Below are positions 33,284 to 42,705 of a stretch of DNA of 64,000 nt, piece by piece (position 1 is the stretch's first letter; every line of letters starts with the position of its first letter). Position numbers and translations under genes: made by a program. The stretch is from Thalassobaculum sp. OXR-137 (GTDB taxonomy: Bacteria; Pseudomonadota; Alphaproteobacteria; Thalassobaculales; Thalassobaculaceae): contig NZ_CP139715.1 in the NCBI RefSeq assembly GCF_034377285.1, forward strand, positions 4,076,001 to 4,140,000, written 5' to 3'. The notes under the pieces are model-generated. The model saw nothing but the letters and a program-made list of their open reading frames with translations, had not been told where the DNA came from and searched no databases.

Positions 33284-35122
33284 ATGGCCGAAATCGACCC
33301 GAAGCGCGCGACCGACGCCAATGGCGGGCTGGTCTACGACGACGATCTGATCCGCGACATCCTGCGCGACGTGAAGACCATCGCCATGGTCGGGGCGTCG
33401 GACAACTGGAACCGGCCTTCTCACTTCGCCATGAAGTACCTGCAGCAGAAGGGCTACAAGGTCTATCCGGTGAACCCGAAAGTGGCGGGTGCCGGCGGCG
33501 AGATCCTGGGGGAGAAGGCGTATGCCGACCTCTCCGACCTGCCGGAGACCGTCGACATGGTCGACGTGTTCCGCAATTCCGCCGCCGCCGGACCGATCTC
33601 CGATGCCGCCATTGAGCACGGTGCGAAGGTGGTGTGGATGCAGCTCGGCGTGCGCAACGACGAGGCCGCCGACCGGGCCGAGGCCGCGGGCCTGACCGTG
33701 ATCATGGACCGCTGCCCGAAGATCGAGTTCTCCCGCCTGTTCGGCGAGCTCGGCTGGCACGGCTTCAACAGCCGGGTGATCTCCTCCAAGCGACGCATGC
33801 CGGGACGTTCCGACAAGGTGTCGAAGCAGAGCGACGTGGGCGACGGTTTCATCCCCAAGGGTTTCGAGACCATGGCGGTGCATTCCGGCGCCTCGCCGGA
33901 TCCGGCCACCGGCGCGCGCGGCACGCCGATCTATCAAACCACCGCGTATGTGTTCGACGACGCCGATCACGCCGCCTCGTTGTTCAACCTGCAGACCTTC
34001 GGCAACATCTACTCGCGCCTGTCGAACCCGACGGTCGCGGTGCTGGAGGAGCGGATCGCCGCCCTTGAGGGCGGACGCGGCACCACCTGCACGTCTTCCG
34101 GCCATGCGGCCCAGATGCTGGCGCTGTTCGCGCTGATGAGCCCGGGCGACCGCTTCGTCGCCTCGCGCCGGCTCTATGGCGGCTCGATCACCCAGTTCGG
34201 CCGCACCTTCCAGAAGTTCGACTGGCATTGCGACTTCGTCGATTCCGAGGATCTGGACGCGGTCCGCGCCGCCGCCATGCAGGACAGGTGCAAGGCGATC
34301 TTCGCCGAAAGCCTCGCCAACCCGGGCGGCGTGATCACCGACATCGCGGCCCTGGCCCGCATTGCCGAGGAAGCCGGCGTGCCGCTGATCATCGACAACA
34401 CCATGGCCACCCCCTACCTGTGCCGGCCGATCGAGCACGGGGCGGATCTGGTGGTGCATTCCACGACCAAGTTCCTGTCCGGCCACGGCAACGCCATGGG
34501 CGGGGCGGTGGTCGACAGCGGCACCTTCGACTGGTCGCAGAACGACAAGTTCCCGTCCCTGTCCCAGCCGGAGCCGGCCTATCACGGCCTGACCTTCTAC
34601 GAGACCTTCGGCGACCTCGCCTTCACCACCTACGGCCATGCGGTGGGTCTGCGCGATCTGGGGCCGACCATGGCGCCGATGAACGCCTATCTGACGATCA
34701 CCGGCATCGAGACCCTGGCCCTGCGCATGGAGCGGCATGTCGCCAACGCCCAGAAGGTGGCGGAATGGCTGGCGGCGCACGACAAGGTCGCCTGGGTCAG
34801 CTATGCCGGGCTGGCGGGCAACAAGTACAAGCAGTTGGCCGAGCGCTACCTGCCGAAGGGGGCCGGCTCGGTCTTCACCTTCGGGGTCAAGGGCGGCTAC
34901 GACGCCGGCATGGCCGTGGTGGAGCGCTGCCGCCTGCTGTCGCACCTGGCGAATATCGGCGACACCCGCTCGCTGATCCTGCACCCGGCCAGCACCACCC
35001 ACCGCCAGCTCACCGAGGAGCAGCGCACGGCGGCGGGCGCCGGCGACGATGTGATCCGGATTTCCGTCGGCCTGGAGACGGCCGAGGACATCATCGCGGA
35101 TCTGGAACGGGCGCTGGGCTGA
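33284..35122 (+). CDS. Fusion of CoA-binding (YccU-like) domain and O-acetylhomoserine sulfhydrylase
   Basis: 612 residues. Residues 1-150 are a CoA_binding_2 Rossmann domain ([46 protein letters not shown]). After a basic linker ([15 protein letters not shown]), residues ~185-612 are a complete MetY/Cys-Met PLP enzyme: [39 protein letters not shown], the PLP lysine in [10 protein letters not shown] (K396) and [12 protein letters not shown] at the end. MetY makes homocysteine from O-acetylhomoserine and sulfide. In related genomes the two parts are commonly separate neighbouring genes; here they are one frame with no stop or obvious internal restart. Coupled to the ECHDC3-type gene. Confidence 0.92.
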   Translation: MAEIDPKRATDANGGLVYDDDLIRDILRDVKTIAMVGASDNWNRPSHFAMKYLQQKGYKVYPVNPKVAGAGGEILGEKAYADLSDLPETVDMVDVFRNSAAAGPISDAAIEHGAKVVWMQLGVRNDEAADRAEAAGLTVIMDRCPKIEFSRLFGELGWHGFNSRVISSKRRMPGRSDKVSKQSDVGDGFIPKGFETMAVHSGASPDPATGARGTPIYQTTAYVFDDADHAASLFNLQTFGNIYSRLSNPTVAVLEERIAALEGGRGTTCTSSGHAAQMLALFALMSPGDRFVASRRLYGGSITQFGRTFQKFDWHCDFVDSEDLDAVRAAAMQDRCKAIFAESLANPGGVITDIAALARIAEEAGVPLIIDNTMATPYLCRPIEHGADLVVHSTTKFLSGHGNAMGGAVVDSGTFDWSQNDKFPSLSQPEPAYHGLTFYETFGDLAFTTYGHAVGLRDLGPTMAPMNAYLTITGIETLALRMERHVANAQKVAEWLAAHDKVAWVSYAGLAGNKYKQLAERYLPKGAGSVFTFGVKGGYDAGMAVVERCRLLSHLANIGDTRSLILHPASTTHRQLTEEQRTAAGAGDDVIRISVGLETAEDIIADLERALG

Positions 35123-35170
35123 CCGAGGAGCGGGCGCTTGGTTGGCGCCCGCTTTCCTCACCTCAGAGGA

Positions 35171-36625
35171 TCACTCGTACCCCTTCGGCGCGATGAAGCC
35201 GCCGATCTCGCGTTCCATCATCTTGGCGAAGGCGATGGCCCGCTTGTCGTGGCCGTGCGGGGCGACGATCTGCAGGCCGACCGGCAGTCCGTCGCTCGCC
35301 AGGCCCACCGGCGCCACCGTGCTCGGCAGGTTGAAGGCACCGGTATACCCGGCCCAGAACAGCTGGTCGGTGACCGGCACCTGCTTGTTGTTCACCACGA
35401 TCTTGCGGTGGATGCGCTCGCCCTCCTGGTCGTGCGGGAAGGCGGTCGTGGAGGCGATCGGGCAGAGCAGCAGATCGACCTCCTCGAACAGCTCCTGCCA
35501 GGTCTCGCGCATCTGGTTGCGGCGGTTGTTCAGCTTGATCCAGTCGCGGTGCAGCATGGTGTTCCCGCGCGCCATCTCGGCGATGTAGCTGTCGTCGTCG
35601 GCGCCCAACTCGGCCAGCAGCGCGTGCTGCTTGGCCATCTCCTCGTCGTTGACCCGGCCCGAGGTCGCCGCCCGCAGCAGTCGGATATAGAGGCTGTGCG
35701 CCTCCTTGGTGTCGAAGGCGGGCTTCGCGCCGGACACGATCTTCATGCCCTTGGCCGCCAGCGCGTCGATCGCCTTCTGCAGGGCGTCGGTCAGCACCGT
35801 GTCCTGATCGAGGTTCTGGTCCTCCAGCACCACCGCGACCTTGAAGTCGCCCGGCTCGCGCTGGGTGGCCTCCGGCAGGGTCAGGGTCCAGCAGGCGGCG
35901 TCCAGGCCGTGGGGCCCGGCCATGATGTCGAGCGAGATCTCCAGATCCTCGGCCGAGCGGGCGAGCGGACCGATCACCGAGATGTCGGACGGGGTGATGG
36001 TGCCCGGCATCGCGTGGCCGCGCGGCGGCAGGATGCCCCAGGTCGGCTTGTGGCCGTACACGCCGCAGTAGTGGGCCGGGTTGCGGATGGAGGCGCCGAT
36101 ATCGGAGCCGGCCTCCAGCCCGGTCAGCCCGGCCGCCAGCGCCGCCGCCGATCCGCCCGACGATCCCCCCGGCGTGCGGCTCAGATCCCAGGGGTTGTTG
36201 GTGCTGCCATAGACCGGGTTGAAGCTCTGCCAGTCGGCCAGCAGAACCGGCACGTTGGTCTTGCCGAAGACCACCGCCCCGGCGGCCTTCATGCGGGCCA
36301 CCGGCACGCTGTCCACATCGGGGACGTTCTTCGCCAGGTGCTCCAGCCCCCAGGTCGTCGGCATGTGGACCGCGTCGTAGCTCTCCTTGAAGGTCATCGG
36401 CACGCCGTGCAGCGGGCCGGCGATCTCGCCCTTCGCCAGGGCGGCATCGGCCTCGTCGGCCGCCTTGCGCGCGCCGTCATAGTCGGTGGCGATGATCGCG
36501 TTCAGCGCCGGATTGTACTTCTCCACCCGCGCCAGATAGTGCTCCAGCAGCTCCCGCGCCCCGATCTCCTTGGTACGGATCTTGGCGGCGAGGTCATGCG
36601 CAGACGCGAAGGCGATGTCGGTCAT
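35171..36625 (-). CDS. Amidase (amidase signature family)
   Basis: 484 residues. The Ser-cisSer-Lys triad is complete: TFKESY (K80), GGSSGGSAAALAAG (S155) and GSDIGAS (S179). The family hydrolyses amide bonds of many small substrates in the cytoplasm; the C-terminal 250 residues that set specificity give no further clue, though overall the protein resembles amidases of amino-acid or nitrile catabolism rather than GatA. It converges with the metY fusion. No operon partner. Confidence 0.9.
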   Translation of the reverse strand: MTDIAFASAHDLAAKIRTKEIGARELLEHYLARVEKYNPALNAIIATDYDGARKAADEADAALAKGEIAGPLHGVPMTFKESYDAVHMPTTWGLEHLAKNVPDVDSVPVARMKAAGAVVFGKTNVPVLLADWQSFNPVYGSTNNPWDLSRTPGGSSGGSAAALAAGLTGLEAGSDIGASIRNPAHYCGVYGHKPTWGILPPRGHAMPGTITPSDISVIGPLARSAEDLEISLDIMAGPHGLDAACWTLTLPEATQREPGDFKVAVVLEDQNLDQDTVLTDALQKAIDALAAKGMKIVSGAKPAFDTKEAHSLYIRLLRAATSGRVNDEEMAKQHALLAELGADDDSYIAEMARGNTMLHRDWIKLNNRRNQMRETWQELFEEVDLLLCPIASTTAFPHDQEGERIHRKIVVNNKQVPVTDQLFWAGYTGAFNLPSTVAPVGLASDGLPVGLQIVAPHGHDKRAIAFAKMMEREIGGFIAPKGYE

Positions 36626-36871
36626 GGGAGGGCTCCGGATACGGAAGGACGGGGTGTCGAGGCAGGGGCTCGAGGCGGGATCGACAGCGTGGCGCAGACA
36701 CGGGCGGCGATCAACACACCGAACGGGTGTCCGCCGAATCGTTAACTTTCTAAAAGTCGAAAATTATCATAGGGTGTGCGATACAACACAAACTTCAGTT
36801 GACGCGCGACTTTTGCATACGGTCGTATGTCAGCCCTTGGCACATCGAGTCACTTGGCACGGACACCACAA

Positions 36872-37342
36872 ATGGATGGAGACCAAAACTGGCCCGTCGA
36901 TCTGGACCTCGCCGCGCCCGAACATATGGCTGCCTATGCCTTTTGGTCGGCGCGAAAGCCGGGGGTCGGCCTAGTCCCGTCGCGCCAGGATATCGATCCA
37001 CTGGAGATGCCTCGATCCTTGCTTCCCTGGATCAACCTCATTGAAGTGCATCGCGACGGCGGGGCGCTGCGCTACCGCCACCGGCTGGTCGGGACCGGCA
37101 TCGTCGACATGCGCAACCGGGACGGCACCGGGCGCTGGTTCGAGGATCTGTATGACGAGGCGCGCCTGCTCCGCGTGCATCTGGTCCTCGACCAGGTCGT
37201 CAGGGACTGCCAGCCGCGCATTCTGCAGGACGATCTGGGCAATACCGGCCGCTCGCACCGCACCCTCAAGTCCCTCGTCCTGCCGCTTGCCGCCGACGGC
37301 GTCACGGTCGACATGCTGATGGCGGTCTCCCATTACGAGTGA
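36872..37342 (+). CDS. PAS_5-domain protein of unknown function
   Basis: 156 residues from the ATG at 36872 (171 from an ATG at 36827; neither has a good ribosome site). The alphaproteobacterial PAS_5 pattern is visible: YAFWSARKPGVGLVPSRQDIDPLEMPRSLLPWINLIEV read in blocks, RYRHRLVGTGIVDMRNRDGTGRWFED, and a final beta segment LVLPLAADGVTVDMLM. The family is cytoplasmic and of unknown ligand. Upstream DNA is AT-rich, and a dyad CATACG-GT-CGTATG (36816-36829) lies across the first possible start codon, perhaps an operator. Its end overlaps the convergent MFS gene by ten bases. Confidence 0.8.
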   Translation: MDGDQNWPVDLDLAAPEHMAAYAFWSARKPGVGLVPSRQDIDPLEMPRSLLPWINLIEVHRDGGALRYRHRLVGTGIVDMRNRDGTGRWFEDLYDEARLLRVHLVLDQVVRDCQPRILQDDLGNTGRSHRTLKSLVLPLAADGVTVDMLMAVSHYE

Positions 37343-38589
37343 GTCTCCTCCGGGGTCTTCGCCATCCGCCGCCGCGTGGCCAGCTCCGGCACCACCCAGA
37401 ACACCACCATCGCCGCCAGAATGAAGGCGCTCGAGGTCACGAAGCCGACCGTATAGCCGCCGGTGGCGTCGTGCAGGAAACCGGCCATCCAGGTCCCGAT
37501 CGCCGCGCCCAGCCCCTGCCCGGTGGTGATGGTCCCGTAGATCGCGCCGATGCCGCGCCCGCTGAAGATCGTGGCGGCGAGGGTGGAGATGACCGGTCCC
37601 CGCGCGCCCATCGATCCGCCGAAGAAGATCACGAAGCCGACGACGAAGGCGAACCCCGGATGGACCTGGACCAGGGCCAGCGAGACGATCCCCAGCAGAG
37701 TGCTGACGTAGCTGACGCTCACCGTGATCCGGTTGCCGAACCGGTCGGCCGCGGCCCCGACCACCAGCATGCCGACGATCGACAGCATCCCGGCGGCTCC
37801 GAAGGCGCCGGCGGCCTCGATCGGCGCGAAGCCGTGCTCCACCAGATAGGCGACGGTCTGCAGGGCGACCGCGTATCCGCCGATTGCGGTGAAGAAGAAG
37901 GCGCAGAACAGGGCCCAGAACGGCCGCGACCGGATCGCCCGCGCCAACCCTTCGGAAGGCAGGCCCGAGGCGGTCGTGGCCGGCGCCCGCTGGACGATGC
38001 CCGCCGTGATCCGTCGCCAGGGCAGCAGGCCGACCGGCAGGGCCAGCAGCAGGATGGCGCCCCCCAGCATCCCGTAGCCGCCGCGCCAGCCGAATCCGTC
38101 CACCATGACCTGGGCCAGCGGCGCCAGGATCAGCGTCCCGGTGCCGAGCCCGGTCGAGGCGACCGCCATGGCGGTGCCCATGCGGCCGTCGAACCAGCGG
38201 CTGATCAGGATCGAGCCCGGGATCATGCCCAGGGACGCGATGCCCAGCCCGCCCATGATCCCAACCGTCACCGACAGGTGCCACAGCTGCTCCATATGCC
38301 CGGCCAGCCAGAACCCGCCGCCGAGCGAGAGCAGCCCGAAGACGTAGAGCGCGCGGCCGCCGAACCGGTCGAACGCCGCCCCGACAAAGGGCGAGGCCAG
38401 GCCGTTGGCCAGCATGTAGACGGAGTAGACCGACGTCAGGTCGGCCCGGTCCCAGCCGGTTTCCCGTCCGATCGGCAGCAGGAAGACCGCGTAGGTCTCA
38501 CCGGCTCCCCGGGCCAGGGCGTTCAGCAGGAAGCAGAGGGCGAGCACGCCGAGAGCGGCCCAGCCTGTCGTGGAGCCGGTCATGCGCAT
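37333..38589 (-). CDS. MFS transporter
   Basis: 418 residues with twelve membrane segments in two six-helix halves. The loop 2-3 motif region reads GAAFDRFGGRALYVFGLL and its second-half counterpart GAAADRFGNRITVSV, both variants of the MFS G-x-x-x-D-R-x-G signature. The overall pattern resembles monocarboxylate/oxalate-type MFS carriers (N-terminal SVYSVYMLANGLASPFVG). It moves an unidentified small solute across the inner membrane. No regulator is adjacent. Confidence 0.88.
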   Translation of the reverse strand: MRMTGSTTGWAALGVLALCFLLNALARGAGETYAVFLLPIGRETGWDRADLTSVYSVYMLANGLASPFVGAAFDRFGGRALYVFGLLSLGGGFWLAGHMEQLWHLSVTVGIMGGLGIASLGMIPGSILISRWFDGRMGTAMAVASTGLGTGTLILAPLAQVMVDGFGWRGGYGMLGGAILLLALPVGLLPWRRITAGIVQRAPATTASGLPSEGLARAIRSRPFWALFCAFFFTAIGGYAVALQTVAYLVEHGFAPIEAAGAFGAAGMLSIVGMLVVGAAADRFGNRITVSVSYVSTLLGIVSLALVQVHPGFAFVVGFVIFFGGSMGARGPVISTLAATIFSGRGIGAIYGTITTGQGLGAAIGTWMAGFLHDATGGYTVGFVTSSAFILAAMVVFWVVPELATRRRMAKTPEETHS

Positions 38590-38660
38590 GGGCGCAGTTT
38601 AGATCCGTCGTCGCCGCAGGCGATAGACGCGCCGTGTCCCCCCGCGCTGCCCGACGCCCC

Positions 38661-39509
38661 TCAGGCGGTTCGCCGGATCCCCGCCTCGGCCCCGCCCTTG
38701 AGCGCCTTGCGCAGGACCGGCAGCACCGCGACGGCCAGCCCCGCCGCCAGCACCCACCAGGCGGGCCGGATCGTGTCGGGCAGCATCAGGTTGGCCTCCA
38801 GCACCCGCAGGGGCGGCACGCTGGTGCCGACCCAGAACCACAGTCCTTCCGCTCCGGCGGTGAGCAGACCGCCCAGAACCGCGATGCCGGCGAGAACCAG
38901 CGGAGAGGTCAGCGCCAGCCGCCGCTTCGCCGCCAGCCGGTAGAGGCCGAGGGTCAGCAGGAAGCCGGCGATCAGGCTGGCCTCGAACGCCTGAATCTTG
39001 GTCTGCATGAAGAAATGCACCGCCGCCAGCAGCGCGGCGAGATAGACCAGCTTGTGAAGCTGGTTCCATCGCCGCCCCAGGCGCCGGACCATGCCGTCGA
39101 AGCTGGTGGCCCCCAGCGCCGCCATGATCGCCAGGGCGACGAAGCCGATGGTCAGGTAGGTCCTCAACACGATTTCGCTGGCCACCTTGCCCATATCGAA
39201 GCCCTGATCCGCGATGTAGAGACCGAAATGCAGCAGCAGGTAGAAAAGCGCGCTGACCCCGAGCATGCGCCGGATGGAGATCAGCCGGGGATAGGTCAGG
39301 ATCCGGATCGCCGGCGTGACCGCCAGCGAGACGACCAGGATGCGGATCGCCCAGTCGCCGCTGCGGTGGATCGCCTCGTCGTAGGGCCGGGGGCCGAGAC
39401 CGCCGAGCAGCGTATCGACGGCCAGGAGAAGTGCCGGTACCGACACGGCGACCAGGGTCGCGATCTTCAGCCCCGAAACCCGTCCGGCCCGGTCATGCCA
39501 CAGCGCCAT
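38661..39509 (-). CDS. MsrQ-like ferric reductase-type haem membrane protein
   Basis: 282 residues from the ATG at 39509 (GGAAGG upstream). Residues ~40-200 form the six-helix ferric-reductase domain with haem-ligand histidines in YLLLHFGLYIAD and in QLHKLVYLAALLAAVHFFMQ, as in MsrQ (YedZ). MsrQ passes electrons to the periplasmic methionine sulfoxide reductase MsrP; no msrP is nearby. The protein is about 80 residues longer than usual MsrQ (~200), with two or three extra C-terminal membrane segments. Divergent from the LLM flavin oxidoreductase; the 227-base gap between them holds no other gene. Confidence 0.8.
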   Translation of the reverse strand: MALWHDRAGRVSGLKIATLVAVSVPALLLAVDTLLGGLGPRPYDEAIHRSGDWAIRILVVSLAVTPAIRILTYPRLISIRRMLGVSALFYLLLHFGLYIADQGFDMGKVASEIVLRTYLTIGFVALAIMAALGATSFDGMVRRLGRRWNQLHKLVYLAALLAAVHFFMQTKIQAFEASLIAGFLLTLGLYRLAAKRRLALTSPLVLAGIAVLGGLLTAGAEGLWFWVGTSVPPLRVLEANLMLPDTIRPAWWVLAAGLAVAVLPVLRKALKGGAEAGIRRTA

Positions 39510-39736
39510 GGGATCCTTCCGTAGGATATCGTGTTTGCCCGCCGCCGCTAACCGACGGAAGTTGCCAGAACATGAGGCGACCGGGCGACCGCGTCCAGGC
39601 ATCCGGAACGACACGGCCGATCACCATTACGGCATCTCGGGCCGGCGTTTCACGACACTCGTGCCGGCGCACCGGTTGGCATCGGCGCACCCTACCCCCA
39701 CCATAGGATTATCGACCACAGAGCCCGACCGGTGCC

Positions 39737-40759
39737 ATGCCCCTGATTTCCGTTCTCGACCAGTCCCCGATCCGCGCCGGTGCGACGCCCGGCGATGCGG
39801 TCGCCGAAACCATCGAGCTTGCCCGGCTGGCCGACCGGCTCGGCTTCCACCGCTACTGGGTGGCCGAGCACCATTCGTCGGAAGGCCTCGCCGGCTCGGT
39901 GCCGGAGATTCTGATCACCCGGCTGGCGAACGAGACGTCACGGATCCGGGTCGGCTCCGGCGGGGTGATGCTGCCGCACTACGCGCCGCTGAAGGTGGCG
40001 GAGACCTTCCGCATGCTCGAGACCATGTATCCGGGCCGGATCGATCTCGGCATCGGCCGCGCCCCCGGCTCCGACCAGCGCACCGCCCGCGCCCTGTCCT
40101 ATGTCCGCGATCCGATCCCGATCGAGTATTTCCCGCGCCAAGTCCAGGACCTGATGGACTGGATGGACGGCAAGCTGGAGGACGATCACCCGTTCCGCGG
40201 CGTCACCGCCCAACCGGCCGGCCCCACCTCGCCGCCGGTCTGGCTGCTGGGATCCAGCGATCAGGGCGCCCAGGCGGCCGCCCATTTCGGCACCGCCTTC
40301 TCCTTCGCCCATTTCATCACCGAGGGCGGCGAGCCGGTGGTGGAGATGTACAAGAAGCGGTTCCAGCCCTCCTCCACCCTGGCCGACCCCCAGGCCAATA
40401 TCGGCGTCTTCGTGATCTGCGCCGAGACCGAGGAGGAGGCGAAGTATCACGCCGCGTCGCGCGATCTGTGGCGTGTGCGGCTGGATCAGGGCCATATCAC
40501 CCCGATCCCGACGCCGGAGGAGGCCCTGAACTACGAGTTCACCGAGTCGGAGCGTCAGCGCGCGGCTTTCCACCGCCGCCGCAACATCGTCGGCACCCCG
40601 GACCAGGTCCGTGAGAAGCTGGATGCGGTGTTGGCGCGCTATGGCGTGGATGAAGCCGTGGTTGTAACAATTACCCACGACCACAAGGCACGGATGAAGT
40701 CGTATGAGCTTCTGGCGAAAGCCTACGATCTGTCCCCGATGGCGGAAGCCGCGGAATAG
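39737..40759 (+). CDS. LLM class flavin-dependent oxidoreductase (luciferase-like)
   Basis: 340 residues. Typical bacterial-luciferase-like text: ISVLDQSPIRAGATPGDAV, FHRYWVAEHHSSEGLAGSVPEI in blocks, VGSGGVMLPHYAPLKVAETFRMLE, PGRIDLGIGRAPG, and PPVWLLGSSDQGAQAAA. This matches the MsnO8-like subfamily of FMN-dependent monooxygenases with a TIM-barrel fold; the substrate is unknown. The C-terminus (VVVTITHDHKARMKSYELLAKAY) is intact. The next gene may begin within or just after its end. Confidence 0.9.
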   Translation: MPLISVLDQSPIRAGATPGDAVAETIELARLADRLGFHRYWVAEHHSSEGLAGSVPEILITRLANETSRIRVGSGGVMLPHYAPLKVAETFRMLETMYPGRIDLGIGRAPGSDQRTARALSYVRDPIPIEYFPRQVQDLMDWMDGKLEDDHPFRGVTAQPAGPTSPPVWLLGSSDQGAQAAAHFGTAFSFAHFITEGGEPVVEMYKKRFQPSSTLADPQANIGVFVICAETEEEAKYHAASRDLWRVRLDQGHITPIPTPEEALNYEFTESERQRAAFHRRRNIVGTPDQVREKLDAVLARYGVDEAVVVTITHDHKARMKSYELLAKAYDLSPMAEAAE

Positions 40760-40787
40760 TTGGGCCGCTGGCGGACCAGCACACCTT

Positions 40788-41900
40788 GTGATCGCGCTGG
40801 TTACCGCTCTCTCATGCCTTCCCTCGTCGGCTTACGCTCAACAACTGGACCCGCGCTTCTCAGCCACAGTAGATCTGCCCGGCTACGAATTCGCCATGAT
40901 ATCCGCAGCACTCCTTCAACAGGGGTTGCTTGGCCGCGGTTGTTTTCAAGGAAACCTCGACGCCCGTATCCGATCCTATTACCCGCTCGACCTTCAGTTC
41001 GCCGAGGGTCGGGTGTGGCCGGTATCTGGAACCTGGGACGCCATCATCGCGTACAAACGCTGCGGAGAACTCTTCAGGACCAACATCGCCGTCATTGCCC
41101 AACCTGAAGGCGCGCCATTCCTGGTCACCACGGTGCCGGGCGAGTCCGAAATCAGCTACCCGTTGAAGCAATCTCTCCGAGACGACGTAATCGCATTTGC
41201 TAGCCGGATAATGCACCGGGAAGACTGCGAGATTGCGCAGATAACCAACTCTCGGATCACACAAGGGCTGTCCAGCCTTACCGGCGTTTCAATCCCCAAG
41301 GGACCTGTAAAGCATCTCACCTGGACGGAGAGTTGGACGGTAAGGGCCTGCGGACGAGAGACCGATATTCATATCGACCTGACGATCGACCCGGACACTG
41401 ACGAGATAACATCGGATCTGCGCGTGAATATCGATCTGTCCACCGGCACCGTCTCCCGTGAGGTAGCGATCTCGCACCCGATCTATATTGACGACGGCCA
41501 GCTCCAGGAGCTCTTCGATACAGCTGTTTCCGGCGACCACGAGCAGGTGCAGGACGCACGAAACGACCTTCGATACCTGGCAAATGAGAATATCGCGGAG
41601 GCGCAGTATCTTCTGGCCTCCGCTTTGGCCAAGGATCCGGAGCACAACCGTTCGTTCCATCTGGAAGGACTTTACTGGGCAGCTCGCGCCACGGCGAACG
41701 GTAATGCCGCGGCCGCACGTCTGGCCGGCTGGTACATGGAGATGGGCCCCTTCAAAGCCCCGCCAGATCTGCGTGCCGCTGCGCTGATGTATCAACGCTC
41801 GGCGGCTTTAGGATCTGCAGACGGTACCCAAGATTTTGAACGAGTGACCTCGACATACCCCTGGTTAGCCCCGGTCCTTGAGGACCATCCGGCGTTCTGA
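40788..41900 (+). CDS. Secreted protein of unknown function with SEL1-like tail (paralogue 1)
   Basis: About 370 residues from a GTG at 40788 that opens a signal peptide (VIALVTALSCLPSSAYA, cleavage before QQ); an in-frame ATG at 40704 would give a more basic n-region but overlaps the previous gene. The mature protein has four Cys shared with the paralogue at 43116: GRGCFQG, YKRCGE, REDCEI and VRACGR, likely two disulfides. A beta-rich middle (EGRVWPVSGTW; WTVRACGRETDIHIDL) is followed by a SEL1-like helical tail from about residue 260 (AEAQYLLASALAKDP, LEGLYWAARATANGNAAAARLAG, APPDLRAAALMYQRS). No named family is recognised. Codon use is less GC-biased than the flanking genes. Confidence 0.72.
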   Translation: MIALVTALSCLPSSAYAQQLDPRFSATVDLPGYEFAMISAALLQQGLLGRGCFQGNLDARIRSYYPLDLQFAEGRVWPVSGTWDAIIAYKRCGELFRTNIAVIAQPEGAPFLVTTVPGESEISYPLKQSLRDDVIAFASRIMHREDCEIAQITNSRITQGLSSLTGVSIPKGPVKHLTWTESWTVRACGRETDIHIDLTIDPDTDEITSDLRVNIDLSTGTVSREVAISHPIYIDDGQLQELFDTAVSGDHEQVQDARNDLRYLANENIAEAQYLLASALAKDPEHNRSFHLEGLYWAARATANGNAAAARLAGWYMEMGPFKAPPDLRAAALMYQRSAALGSADGTQDFERVTSTYPWLAPVLEDHPAF

Positions 41901-42075
41901 CGCGCAGCCTGCCCCTACTCCGCCTCGCGGAAGCTCCCGAAAGGGGTGGGCGCGTACGACGCGTTCAGCGGCGCCTATCCGAACCTGGACACGTTTTACG
42001 CCGCGGTACCGGGTTTCGCGTTCTGGACCCGACCTGATCCCGGAAAATGACCGGTATGCTCCAACCTGGCGGCCC

Positions 42076-42705
42076 CTACTCCGCATAAAGCTCGTCGCGC
42101 AGGGTGTTCCATAGGCGTTTGCGCTCGCGGTTGGAGCGGATCTGACGGGTGCGTGGGCTGGTCGGGACGATGAGCGGGTCGTCTCCGTCCGGCCGGATGT
42201 CGAAGCTGCGGGTCGCGGCGATCGGCAGGTTCTCCGAGGAATAGTGCGCCATCACAAGGATCTCGACGCTGTAGTGGCCGGTCTCCAGGTCGAGCGAGCC
42301 GGATCCGGCGCTGTCATAGGCGCGCTCTAGGACACTCTCGAACGAGCCCAGATCCATCATCTCTCCGGACTCAAGTGGTCCCTGATGGGTGTGCTCGCGG
42401 ACGTCGCCGCCCTTGCCGGTATCCGACGGCCGGCGCACGTCGGTGATCGCGTGGGTCGAATTTCCGCTGTCAGACCGGATGGTGACCGTGACGCTCATCA
42501 CATAGACGATCTGCGCGCTCATGTTGCAGATCATGCAATGGGCGCTGGCCCGCTGGCCGCCGCCCCGGGTGATGAGGATCGAGGAGCGCTCGTTCTTGCG
42601 GATGGTCTGGATGAACAGCCGCAGATAGACCAGCCAGATCAGCACCATCGCCGCGTTCACGCCGACGCTGATGAGCTGGGAGTTGTTCTGGATCCAGGAG
42701 AGCAT
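42076..42705 (-). CDS. One-TM membrane protein of unknown function
   Basis: 209 residues from the ATG at 42705. An N-terminal membrane segment (ISVGVNAAMVLIWLVYLRLF, residues ~10-30) is followed by a conserved-looking block RKNERSSILITRGGGQRASAHCMICNMSAQIVYV, here split for reading; two Cys lie in HCMIC. The rest is a beta-rich soluble part that is probably cytoplasmic, and ends in a basic helix (RTRQIRSNRERKRLW). I associate the ILI.RG.G....C...NMS..-IY pattern with uncharacterised alphaproteobacterial membrane proteins but cannot name a family. It lies between the two secreted paralogues, on the opposite strand. Confidence 0.7.
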   Translation of the reverse strand: MLSWIQNNSQLISVGVNAAMVLIWLVYLRLFIQTIRKNERSSILITRGGGQRASAHCMICNMSAQIVYVMSVTVTIRSDSGNSTHAITDVRRPSDTGKGGDVREHTHQGPLESGEMMDLGSFESVLERAYDSAGSGSLDLETGHYSVEILVMAHYSSENLPIAATRSFDIRPDGDDPLIVPTSPRTRQIRSNRERKRLWNTLRDELYAE

